Shown: positions 51,978 through 59,875 of the stretch, piece by piece | Layout of the letters: each line of letters opens with the position of its first letter | Numbering within the stretch: the stretch's first letter is position 1 | DNA from: Paractinoplanes brasiliensis | GTDB taxonomy: Bacteria > Actinomycetota > Actinomycetes > Mycobacteriales > Micromonosporaceae | Direction: 5' to 3' | Assembly (NCBI RefSeq): GCF_004362215.1 | Contig: NZ_SNWR01000002.1 | Coordinates: 868,001 to 932,000 of the forward strand | DNA: 64,000 nt | Translations under genes and position numbers: made by a program | Notes under the pieces: generated by a model | What the model was told of the DNA's origin: nothing | The model's database searches: none | Seen by the model: only the letters and a program-made list of their open reading frames with translations

Positions 51978-54371
51978 GTGACCACGGCTGTCTCCGATCT
52001 GCTTCCCACGCTCGACGATGCTGACCTCAACCGGGTCGACGCCTGGTGGCGGGCCGCGAACTACCTGACCATCGGTCAGATCTACCTGCAGGCCAACCCG
52101 CTGCTGCGCGAACCGCTGAAGGCCGAGCACATCAAGCCCCGGCTGCTCGGTCACTGGGGCACCAGCCCCGGCCTGTCGTTCGTCTACGCCCACGTGTCCC
52201 GGCTGATCCGGCACACCGGCCAGCAGGCGATCTATCTGACCGGCCCCGGCCACGGCGGTCCCGCGCTGGTCGCTGCCGGCTACCTGGAGGGCACCTATTC
52301 CGAGGTCTATCCCGACGTCACCCTCGACGAGCCGGGCCTGCGCAAGCTGTTCCGCCAGTTCTCCAGCCCGGGCGGCATCCCCAGCCACGTGTCGGTGACC
52401 ACGCCCGGCTCGATCCACGAGGGCGGCGAGCTGGGCTACGTGCTGGTGCACGCGTTCGGCGCGGTCATGGACAACCCCGACCTGCTGGCGATCGCGGTGG
52501 TCGGCGACGGCGAGGCCGAGACCGGTCCGCTGGAGGGCTCGTGGAAGGGCGTTTCCTTCCTCAATCCGGTGCACGACGGCGCTGTCCTGCCGATCCTGCA
52601 CCTCAACGGCGCGAAGATCTCCGGGCCCACGGTGCTCGGCCGTAAGGACCCGGCCGAGGTGCGCGCGCTGCTCAGCGGCCACGGCTACGAGGTGATCGAG
52701 GTCGAGGGCGACGACCTGCCCGGCATGCACCACCGGTTCGCGGCCGCGCTGGGCGAGGCGTGGGCACGCATCCGCGCGATCCAGCAGTCGGCGCGCGAGG
52801 GGGAGTGGGACGGCGCCCGCCCGACGTGGCCGCTCATCGTGCTGCGCACCCCGAAAGGCTGGACGGGTCCCGACGAGGTCGACGGGGTGCAGGTCACCGG
52901 CACGTGGCGGTCGCACCAGGTGCCGCTGTCCGGCGTGCGCGACAATCCCGGGCATCTCGCGCTGCTCGAGCAGTGGCTGAAGTCGTACCGGCCGGACGAG
53001 CTCTTCGATGCCGACGGCGCTCCGGTGGCGCTGCTGCGCGAGCAGGACCCCGAGGGTGATCTGCGGATGAGCGCCAACCCGAATGCGAACGGCGGCGTGC
53101 TGACCCGTGAGCTGGACATGCCGGACTTCCGCGATTACGCGGTCGAGGTGAAGCTGCCGGCTACCGGGCGGGCGGAGTCGACGCGTCGGCTCGGGGAGAT
53201 GATGCGTGACATCTATGCCCGTAATGAGGATCGGTTCCGGTTGTTCTGTCCGGACGAGACGAACAGTAACCGGCTCGGTGCGGTGTTCGAGGTGTCTGAT
53301 CGTGCCTTCATGGAGAAGGTGTACGACGGTGATGTGGCGCTGAGCCGTGACGGCCGGGTGATGGAGGTGCTCAGTGAGCACAACTGTCATGGTTGGTTGG
53401 AGGGGTACAACCTGACCGGCCGGCATGGCATGTTCGCTACCTATGAGGCGTTCGCGATGGTCAGTGCGTCGCAGACGGTGCAGCACGGTAAGTGGTTGCA
53501 GGAGGCGAAGAATCTGCCGTGGCGGGCGAAGGTGCCGAGTTTCAATGTGTTGCTCACCTCGACGGCGTGGCGTAATGATCACAACGGTTTCAGTCATCAG
53601 GGTCCCGGGTTGATTCAGAATGTGCTGACCCAGCGTGGGGACGTCTCGCGGGTGTATTTGCCGCCGGACGCGAACTGCCTGTTGTCGGTGGCCGACCATT
53701 GTTTCCGGTCGCGGTCCTACATCAACTTGATCGTGATCGACAAGCAGCCGCAGTTGCAGTATCTGGGCATGGACGAGGCGATCGAGCATTGCACCCGTGG
53801 TGCCGGGATCTGGGACTGGGCCGGTACTGACGACGGCGCCAGTGACCCGGATATCGTGCTGGCCTGTGCCGGGGATGTGGTCACGATGGAGACGGTCGCG
53901 GCGGCGCAGATCTTGCGGGACCGGTTGCCCGGTTTCAAGGTCCGGGTGGTCAACGTTGTCGATTTGATGACGTTGCCGCGTCCCAAGGATCACCCGCACG
54001 GTATGAGCGAGACCCAGTTCACCGAGTTGTTCACCGACACCGTCGATGTGGTGTTCGCGTTCCATGGTTATCCGGGTGCGATTCACCAGCTGGTGCACGG
54101 GCGGCCGGACGCTGACCGGTTCCGGGTGCGGGGTTTCATCGAGCAGGGCACCACGACGACCCCGTTCGACATGACGGTGCGGAACAAGGCGTCGCGTTAC
54201 CACCTGGTGATGGACGCGATCAACAACGCTCACCGCCTGCCCCGCGGCGCGGCCGACCTCAAGGCCTGGTGCGAGGCGCAGCTGCGGCGTCACGAGGCCT
54301 ACGTCGTGGAGCACCTGGAGGACATGCCCGAGGTCCGCGACTGGTCGCTGGGGGACTGGGCCACCTCGTAA
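51978..54371 (+). CDS. xfp: Phosphoketolase (xylulose 5-phosphate/fructose 6-phosphate)
   Basis: A 797-residue thiamin-diphosphate enzyme that splits xylulose 5-phosphate or fructose 6-phosphate with phosphate into acetyl phosphate and an aldose phosphate. Signatures: GHWGTSPGLSFVYAHVSRLI, IYLTGPGHGGPALVAAGYLEG, VVGDGEAETGPLEGSWKG (ThDP Mg site), SEHNCHGWLEGYNLTGRHGM, and YHLVMDAINNAHRLP. The GTG at 51978 has GGAGGG eight bases upstream. In-frame starts farther upstream would add about 42 unlikely residues. Codon use changes inside the gene between about 53180 and 54230. No acetate kinase is adjacent. Confidence 0.95.
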   Translation: MTTAVSDLLPTLDDADLNRVDAWWRAANYLTIGQIYLQANPLLREPLKAEHIKPRLLGHWGTSPGLSFVYAHVSRLIRHTGQQAIYLTGPGHGGPALVAAGYLEGTYSEVYPDVTLDEPGLRKLFRQFSSPGGIPSHVSVTTPGSIHEGGELGYVLVHAFGAVMDNPDLLAIAVVGDGEAETGPLEGSWKGVSFLNPVHDGAVLPILHLNGAKISGPTVLGRKDPAEVRALLSGHGYEVIEVEGDDLPGMHHRFAAALGEAWARIRAIQQSAREGEWDGARPTWPLIVLRTPKGWTGPDEVDGVQVTGTWRSHQVPLSGVRDNPGHLALLEQWLKSYRPDELFDADGAPVALLREQDPEGDLRMSANPNANGGVLTRELDMPDFRDYAVEVKLPATGRAESTRRLGEMMRDIYARNEDRFRLFCPDETNSNRLGAVFEVSDRAFMEKVYDGDVALSRDGRVMEVLSEHNCHGWLEGYNLTGRHGMFATYEAFAMVSASQTVQHGKWLQEAKNLPWRAKVPSFNVLLTSTAWRNDHNGFSHQGPGLIQNVLTQRGDVSRVYLPPDANCLLSVADHCFRSRSYINLIVIDKQPQLQYLGMDEAIEHCTRGAGIWDWAGTDDGASDPDIVLACAGDVVTMETVAAAQILRDRLPGFKVRVVNVVDLMTLPRPKDHPHGMSETQFTELFTDTVDVVFAFHGYPGAIHQLVHGRPDADRFRVRGFIEQGTTTTPFDMTVRNKASRYHLVMDAINNAHRLPRGAADLKAWCEAQLRRHEAYVVEHLEDMPEVRDWSLGDWATS

Positions 54372-54392
54372 CAACTGAGCCGGTGGCGTGCC

Positions 54393-54722
54393 TCAGCTCG
54401 CCGGGGTGTCCTCGAGCAGGACCCCGTCGAGGTGCGCCACCTGCAACACCATCAGGACCATCGCCGTCGGCTCGCGCAGCGTGAAGGTGGCGCCGCGGGC
54501 CGCGGCCGCCTTGCGCGCGGCCACCAGCACCCCGATGCCGCTGGAGTCGAGGAACGTCACCGACCGCATGTCCACGTCGATGTGCTCGGCCTCGCCACTG
54601 TCCACAATGCTGCGCAGCACCTCACGCAGCACGTCGACGGTCTCGAGGCTGATGTCGCCCTCGGGCGCCACCGTGATTCGGCCGCCGTGGCGTTCGAGCC
54701 GGTACTCCAACGACATGCTCAC
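54393..54722 (-). CDS. STAS-domain anti-sigma factor antagonist
   Basis: A 109-residue single-domain protein with strand ITVAPEGDISLETVDVLREVL and the phosphorylation loop SVTFLDSSGIGVLVAAR, in which the second Ser of DSSG is the kinase target. By family it binds an RsbW-like anti-sigma kinase when unphosphorylated, releasing a stress sigma factor. No anti-sigma kinase or sigma gene is adjacent. It is convergent with phosphoketolase and may be transcribed after the GGDEF-EAL gene (91-base gap, same strand). Confidence 0.92.
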   Translation of the reverse strand: MSMSLEYRLERHGGRITVAPEGDISLETVDVLREVLRSIVDSGEAEHIDVDMRSVTFLDSSGIGVLVAARKAAAARGATFTLREPTAMVLMVLQVAHLDGVLLEDTPAS

Positions 54723-54813
54723 TCCGGTCGCTCAGCTGCGGATGGGGACCGCCGCATTACCCTGCCCCCGAGTCGATCAAACGTGACTCCCGGCTTCATT
54801 CACCCGGTCGTGC

Positions 54814-57045
54814 TCAAGCCGAAACGGGTTCGCCGCTGGTGGTGATCGCGGCCGTCAGCTCGAAGTCGGGCTCCGCGACCGGCCGCCCGTAATGGTAGCC
54901 CTGCAGCAGCCGGTAGCCCAGCCGGTGCAACGCCGCGGCCTGCTCCGCCGTCTCGACCCCCTCGGCCACCGCCGACAGGCCCAGGCCGGAGCTGACCTGC
55001 AGCAGCGCCTCGGCGATGACCGTGTGCCGGCCGGCCTCGGTCACGTTGTCGACGAACGACTTGTCCACCTTGAGGATGTCCACCGGCACTGTCTGCAGCA
55101 GACCCAGCGACGAATGCCCGGTCCCGAAGTCGTCGAGCGCGATCCGCACCCCCAGGGCCCGCAGCTCGTGCAGCGCGATGACGGCCTGACCGCCCTCGAA
55201 CACCGCCGTCTCGGTCACCTCGATGGCCAGGCACGACGCGGGCAGTCCGCTGCCGGACAGGGCCGCCGCCACCGTCGCGGCGAAATGCGGCCGGGCCAGC
55301 TGCCGGGCCGACACGTTCACACTGACCCTGTCCGGGGCGCGTTCGCCCAGGGTGACGCGCCACCCGGCCAGCTTGTGGCAGGCGGTCCGCAGGATCCACT
55401 CGCCCAGCTCGACGATCAGGCCGTTGCGCTCGGCGACCGGGATGAAAGCGATCGGGCTGACCAGGCCACGGGTCGGGTGCTCCCACCGTACGAGGGCCTC
55501 GACGGCGGCGACCCGCCCGGACGGCAGCTCGACGATCGGCTGGTAGACGACCCGGAACTGCTCGTTGTCGAGCCCCGTGCGGATCTCCGCGCCCAGCCGT
55601 ACGAACTCTCCGGCGCGTTCGTCCAGCGCGGGCGTCCACCGCCGTACGGGCTCACCGGTCTGCTTCGCGGCGTACATCGCCGACTCGGCCTGCCGCATCA
55701 ACTCCACCGGGGTGATGCCGGACCCGCCGGCCAGGCCGATCGCCACGCCGACGTACAGCTCGTGACCGCCGACCGCCACCGGGGCGCTCAGCGAGGTGAC
55801 CAGCTTCGACGCGATCGTGCCGGCCTCGTCGTCGCCGGCGTCGGCGAGCAGCACGGCGAACTCGTCACCGCCGAGCCGCGCGACCACCGAAGGCTCCGGC
55901 GCCACCGCGCGGACCCGCCCGGCCAGCAACCCGAGCACCCGGTCGCCGATCGGACGGCCCAGCTCGTCGTTGACGTTCTTGAAACCGTTCAGGCCCAGCA
56001 GCAGCATCTGCGGGCGGCCGCCGTCCAGCGCGTCGGCCAGCGCGACCTCGAACCGGCGGCGGCTGGCCAGCCCGGTGAGCGCGTCGTTCATGGTGGTCCG
56101 GGTCAGCGCGGCCGACTGCCGGCGCACCTCGAACACGAAACCGGACATCCGCGCGATGACCAGCACGATCAGCGCGGCGGCCCCGATCGCGACCGACCAG
56201 CGGCCGACCCGGTCGGCGCCGATGTTCGGCACGAGCAGCAGGGCTGGCGCCAGCAGGGAGCAGAACCCGAACAGCAGGAGGCGTCCGCGGCCGACCTCGG
56301 CCGGCACCCGGCCCGGGGCCGGCGCCGCAGCCATCGACGGGTGCAGGGCGGCGACACCCCAGAGCACGTACGAGAGCAGGAAGATCGGGTCGGTCGGGTG
56401 GGTGCTCGCCTCGGAGTAGAGCGGGATCAGCGAGAAGGCAGTGTCCGCGGCGAGCATCAGCGTCGTGCCCAGCACCAGCAGGTGAACGCTCGCGGTGCGC
56501 GCGCCGCCGCTGGTGAACAGCCGGGCCAGCAACGCCAGCAGCAGCACGTCGGCCACCGGGTAGGCGATCGTCACGACGTGCTCGACCAGCGTCTGACCCG
56601 AGTCCGCCGCCACCGGGCGCAAAACGAAGATCCAGAAAACCAGCGCCAGGGCGGTCGCGACGATGGCCCCGTCGATCAGGTCGCCCAGCCGGCTGCTGCG
56701 CTGGCGCACCAGCAGCAGCAGGGCCACCACGAACATCGGGTACGAGGCCAGGTAGAACACGTCGGCCAGCGACGGGTACGGCGACAGGTCCAGGACGTTC
56801 TCGTAGATCACCCACGTCACGTCGCCGAGCACGAAACTCGTCTGCCCGGCCGCGAACCAGCGCCACATCGCCGGGCGGGCGGGCCGGTGCACGCGCAGGC
56901 CGAGGACGATCGCCACCACGCTCACGGCGCCGATGACGTCGTACAGGATGCTCCCGGTGATGCTGCCGACGGGCAGCACGTATTGCCCCGCGGTCGCCGC
57001 CACGCCGACCACGAGCCACCAGATCCACAGCTGTCCTCGGCTCAC
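54814..57045 (-). CDS. Membrane GGDEF-EAL protein, probable c-di-GMP phosphodiesterase with degenerate cyclase domain
   Basis: A 743-residue protein with about eight membrane helices (1-300). The GGDEF domain (315-470) has GGDEF at 392-396, but the upstream metal-binding D-x-D motif is GLNGF (351-355), so both Asp are replaced. The inhibitory RxxD site is missing. The EAL domain (about 500-735) keeps EALVRWEHP, NVSARQL, EVTETAVFE, the DDFGTGHSS loop, KVDKSF and AEGVETAEQ, which are the full set for c-di-GMP hydrolysis. The likely activity is phosphodiesterase, with GGDEF perhaps as GTP sensor. The start opens on helix 1. Confidence 0.93.
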   Translation of the reverse strand: MSRGQLWIWWLVVGVAATAGQYVLPVGSITGSILYDVIGAVSVVAIVLGLRVHRPARPAMWRWFAAGQTSFVLGDVTWVIYENVLDLSPYPSLADVFYLASYPMFVVALLLLVRQRSSRLGDLIDGAIVATALALVFWIFVLRPVAADSGQTLVEHVVTIAYPVADVLLLALLARLFTSGGARTASVHLLVLGTTLMLAADTAFSLIPLYSEASTHPTDPIFLLSYVLWGVAALHPSMAAAPAPGRVPAEVGRGRLLLFGFCSLLAPALLLVPNIGADRVGRWSVAIGAAALIVLVIARMSGFVFEVRRQSAALTRTTMNDALTGLASRRRFEVALADALDGGRPQMLLLGLNGFKNVNDELGRPIGDRVLGLLAGRVRAVAPEPSVVARLGGDEFAVLLADAGDDEAGTIASKLVTSLSAPVAVGGHELYVGVAIGLAGGSGITPVELMRQAESAMYAAKQTGEPVRRWTPALDERAGEFVRLGAEIRTGLDNEQFRVVYQPIVELPSGRVAAVEALVRWEHPTRGLVSPIAFIPVAERNGLIVELGEWILRTACHKLAGWRVTLGERAPDRVSVNVSARQLARPHFAATVAAALSGSGLPASCLAIEVTETAVFEGGQAVIALHELRALGVRIALDDFGTGHSSLGLLQTVPVDILKVDKSFVDNVTEAGRHTVIAEALLQVSSGLGLSAVAEGVETAEQAAALHRLGYRLLQGYHYGRPVAEPDFELTAAITTSGEPVSA

Positions 57046-57121
57046 GTCCGGTCATCGGGACCAGAGGCAGGCAACTGAGCGACTGTCATGGACTTCACAA
57101 GATCCGGTGCAGTAGCCTCCG

Positions 57122-57358
57122 ATGGCCGTTGATCCAGAAGGGTGGATGCAGGTGCCCCAGGCCGTTCTCCGCCGGTTCACGCGTCCCGTCTATCAGGCGG
57201 GCGCGGTCGTCGCGCTCGTCGCCACCACGCAGTCCGTGCTCGTGCCCGCGATCGGCGGCCCGGCATGGGTGTGGGCGACCGTGCCGGTGGCAGCCACGGC
57301 CGCCGTCGTCCTGGCGGTCAAATCCATCCCGTACGAGCATGTGAAGTTCCCCCGCTGA
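57122..57358 (+). CDS. Small membrane protein of unknown function
   Basis: Up to 78 residues with two hydrophobic segments (AVVALVATTQSVLVPAI and ATVPVAATAAVVLAV) and a charged tail (IPYEHVKFPR). Start options are ATG 57122, ATG 57146 and GTG 57152. AAGGGTGG sits at 57138-57145 and best suits the last one. It is divergent from the GGDEF-EAL gene. The two-helix form with a conserved-looking tail suggests a real small protein, but I do not recognise it. Confidence 0.55.
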   Translation: MAVDPEGWMQVPQAVLRRFTRPVYQAGAVVALVATTQSVLVPAIGGPAWVWATVPVAATAAVVLAVKSIPYEHVKFPR

Positions 57359-57391
57359 CCACCCGGTACTGACACGAGCCGAGAGCTGGCC

Positions 57392-58504
57392 TCACGGCGT
57401 ACGGGAATGCCAGCGCCCGGTCGTGTGGGCCTGAACGAGATCCAGGTCGGGGGTGCGGCCCAGGCCAGGGTCCGTCGACACCTCGACCAGGCCGCCGGCG
57501 CTGACGATCGGCGCCGTGATGTCGCGTGCGTAGTACTTGTCGGAACCGGACACGTCGGACGGCAGGGTGAAGCCGGGCAGGGCGCTCAGGGCCACGTTCG
57601 CGGCGCGGCCGATGCCGAACTCGTGCATGCCGCCGCACCAGACCGGCATGCCGTGCTCGGCGGCGAGGTCGTGGGCTCGTACGGCTGCTGTCAGGCCCGC
57701 CATCCGGGACACCTTGATGTTCAGGACGCGGCCCGCGCCCAGCCGCAGGGCGGTCAGCAGGTCGTCGGCCTCCTCGACCGACTCGTCCAGGCAGATCGGC
57801 GTGCCGAGCCGGGCCTGCAGGTCGGCGTGGTCGGTGAGGGCGCGGGGAGCGTACGGCTGCTCGATCATCAGGAGGCCGAAAGCGTCCAGCTTCCTCATGA
57901 CCGGCTCGTCGGCGACGGTGTAGGCGCCGTTCGCGTCGACGTGCAGGGGCACCTCGGGGAACGCCGACCGCACCGCCCGTACGGGCTCGACGTCCCAGCC
58001 GGGGGCGATCTTCAGCTTGATGCGGCGGTAACCCTCGGCTACCCGCGGCCCGACCTGGGCCAGCAGGTCGTCGATGGTGGGCTCGATGCCCAGCGACACG
58101 CCCGCCTCGACGGTGGCCCGGGTGCCGCCGAGCGCCCTGGCCAGGGGGACGCCGCGCGCGGACGACCACAACGACCAGGCCGCCACGTCGAAACCGGCCC
58201 GGGCGAAATGGTTGCCGCGGACCTTGGCCAGGGCGGCGGCGAGCGTGGCCGGATGATCCCAGTCGGTGCGCAGCACGATCGGGGCGAGGTGATCACGGGC
58301 GACGGCCCAGCAGCTCTCGACGGTCTCGGCCGAATAGAACGGACCGCTCGGGGAGGCGATCTCGCCCCAGCCCACGGAGCCGTCGGTGGCGGTCAGCGCG
58401 ACCAGGATGTGTTCCAGCGACCGCTTGGCGTGCGAGCTCGTGGTGAACTCGTGCACCAGATCCAGGCGTACGCGGAAGAGCTCGATGTCTTGGACGCGGG
58501 TCAT
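57392..58504 (-). CDS. Enolase-superfamily N-acylamino-acid racemase/o-succinylbenzoate synthase-like enzyme
   Basis: A 370-residue MLE-type enzyme. Catalytic Lys163-x-Lys165 in RIKLKIAPGW, metal ligands Asp190 (HVDANG), Glu215 (MIEQPYA) and Asp240 (ICLDESV), and Lys264 (LNIKVSR) match the NSAR/OSBS set almost residue for residue, offset by one from the Amycolatopsis numbering. By family it makes o-succinylbenzoate for menaquinone and/or racemises N-succinyl/N-acyl amino acids. No men genes are nearby. The neighbours are an acyltransferase and an M20 hydrolase, which favour racemase. The start ATG overlaps the SIS gene stop by 4 bp. Confidence 0.9.
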   Translation of the reverse strand: MTRVQDIELFRVRLDLVHEFTTSSHAKRSLEHILVALTATDGSVGWGEIASPSGPFYSAETVESCWAVARDHLAPIVLRTDWDHPATLAAALAKVRGNHFARAGFDVAAWSLWSSARGVPLARALGGTRATVEAGVSLGIEPTIDDLLAQVGPRVAEGYRRIKLKIAPGWDVEPVRAVRSAFPEVPLHVDANGAYTVADEPVMRKLDAFGLLMIEQPYAPRALTDHADLQARLGTPICLDESVEEADDLLTALRLGAGRVLNIKVSRMAGLTAAVRAHDLAAEHGMPVWCGGMHEFGIGRAANVALSALPGFTLPSDVSGSDKYYARDITAPIVSAGGLVEVSTDPGLGRTPDLDLVQAHTTGRWHSRTP

Positions 58505-59127
58505 GACGGCTCCATGTAGAGGCCCAGTTCGGCGGCCAGGGCGTCGCGTTCGTGCAGGCGGCGGCCGGCGCCCTTGGAACTGGCGATGGTGAGCGTGGCC
58601 AGCAGGTGCAGCGCGAGCACGACCGAGGTGGGTGAGCTGGCGTACGAGGCTGTCTCGGTGCCGATGACGATGCGGGTCGACGCCGCGGCGGTCAGCGGCG
58701 CGTCCTCCGAGTCGGTGATCAGCACCAGGTCGCCGCCGCGGGCCACGTACGCCTCGGCCACCGCCACCGTGTCCCGGCGGTAACGCGACATCAGGATCGC
58801 CACCAGCAGATCTCCCTGCCGGATGTCGCCGAGGACGTCGAGCGGCCGCAGGTTGGCCCCGTCGACGAGGTGCACCCCGGACAGGCCGGCGCTGAGGTCG
58901 GCGCCGAGCATCGACGCGTACGCCAGCGACTTGCCGTTGCCGAGCAGGTAGCGTCGCCGCGCCGACACCATCCGGGCGGCGGCCTGCTCGATGGCGTCGT
59001 GTTCGGCCGCCCACGCGAGGGCCTTGTCGAACGCGACCCGCTGCTGATCGAGCACGCGCTGCTTGAGGACCTGGGCCGAGCGCCGCTGCACGTTGCGGTC
59101 GAACCGTTCGGCGGGGCTGGTGGTCAT
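58501..59127 (-). CDS. SIS-domain protein (RpiR-like sugar isomerase fold without HTH)
   Basis: A 208-residue phosphosugar-binding fold protein. It has YLLGNGKSLAYASMLGADL and DLLVAILMSRYRRDTVAVAEAY, the SIS pattern, and GGDLVLITDSEDAPL. RpiR/MurR regulators carry an N-terminal helix-turn-helix of about 80 residues. Here only about 45 helical residues precede SIS, so it is probably not a DNA-binding protein unless the helices act differently. It is coupled by 4-bp overlaps to the acyltransferase upstream and the racemase downstream. Its role in the amino-acid cluster is unknown. Confidence 0.85.
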   Translation of the reverse strand: MTTSPAERFDRNVQRRSAQVLKQRVLDQQRVAFDKALAWAAEHDAIEQAAARMVSARRRYLLGNGKSLAYASMLGADLSAGLSGVHLVDGANLRPLDVLGDIRQGDLLVAILMSRYRRDTVAVAEAYVARGGDLVLITDSEDAPLTAAASTRIVIGTETASYASSPTSVVLALHLLATLTIASSKGAGRRLHERDALAAELGLYMEPS

Positions 59128-59801
59128 TTCGCCGGCCTCGCGAACACGTAGACGGCCTGGCCGGCTCGTCTTTCCACGTCGACGAGGACGGCGCCGGCCT
59201 CGAAACGGGCCGTCAGCGCATCCCGCAGCCGGGCGCGTTCGGCCGGCGTGGGCGCGGCGTGATGCTGATCAGCAGTGGCGGTGGGGGAATCCTCATCCGC
59301 GGGACTGCGGCGTTCCGCGGGGGTGTGGAGATCCCAGGACACCAGGAGCCGATCCGAGGAGCCGTCGTCGTAGTAGTCAGGCAGGAACCGGATGGCCGTG
59401 GCGCCCAGCACCGCGAGATTGAAGTGGGCGTTGCGTAACGCGTACGGGTCGAAGGTCCACCGCATCGTGCGGGCGCCGGTCGCTCGGGCCGCCTGTGCCT
59501 GGGCGAACTTCAGCCGGCGCCCGATCCCCAGCCCCTGAGCCCGGCGCGCGACGACCGCGGCCTGCGAATAGTGGTAGATCTCGCCGCCGTCGACCGCCGT
59601 GAAGCCGTAGCAGAACCCGACCATCGCCTCCCCGTCGAACGCGCCGATCACCGACCCCGAGTTCTCGTGCAGCGCCGCCAGCAGGCGGGGGCTGATGCCG
59701 AACTCGGGCTCGGTGTAACCGAAGACGGCACGGTAGAGCGCGGACGCCGCCGACCACTCGCCGAGCCCGGCCAGGTCGCGCACTTCGATCGCCACATCCA
59801 C
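59124..59801 (-). CDS. GNAT acyltransferase, candidate amino-acid N-succinyltransferase
   Basis: A 225-residue GNAT enzyme. The acyl-CoA motif is AVVARRAQGLGIGRRLK (R/Q-x-x-G-x-G/A type), followed by WTFDPYALRNAHFNLAVLGA and FLPDYYDD. This WTFDPL-rNA-NL pattern is that of the COG3375 group found beside N-succinylamino-acid racemases. By that context it would N-succinylate D-amino acids. The GTG at 59801 is the first start, with a second GTG two codons later. The operator-like GATACG-ttc-CGTATC overlaps its leader. It is the first gene of a three-gene coupled operon. Confidence 0.88.
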   Translation of the reverse strand: MDVAIEVRDLAGLGEWSAASALYRAVFGYTEPEFGISPRLLAALHENSGSVIGAFDGEAMVGFCYGFTAVDGGEIYHYSQAAVVARRAQGLGIGRRLKFAQAQAARATGARTMRWTFDPYALRNAHFNLAVLGATAIRFLPDYYDDGSSDRLLVSWDLHTPAERRSPADEDSPTATADQHHAAPTPAERARLRDALTARFEAGAVLVDVERRAGQAVYVFARPAK

Positions 59802-59807
59802 CCCCGA

Positions 59808-59822
59808 GATACGTTCCGTATC
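59808..59822. promoter_or_regulatory. Inverted repeat GATACG-ttc-CGTATC in the divergent control region
   Basis: Perfect 6-bp arms with a 3-bp centre, 7 bases from the acyltransferase start. Related half-sites (CGTACGGCATCG, CGTTCGTAT) lie closer to the M20 gene. It is a probable operator for both directions, and the regulator is not evident. Confidence 0.5.
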
Positions 59823-59840
59823 ATCGCCGATATACCCGCG

Positions 59841-59869
59841 TTGACAACGTACGGCATCGAACTTAGCGT
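59841..59869 (+). promoter_or_regulatory. Consensus promoter of the M20 hydrolase gene, predicted leaderless
   Basis: TTGACA (59841-59846), a 17-base spacer and TAGCGT (59864-59869) match actinobacterial vegetative promoters. The expected transcription start falls at or next to the ATG at 59876. No ribosome binding site precedes that ATG, so the mRNA is probably leaderless. Confidence 0.65.
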
Positions 59870-59875
59870 TCGTAT

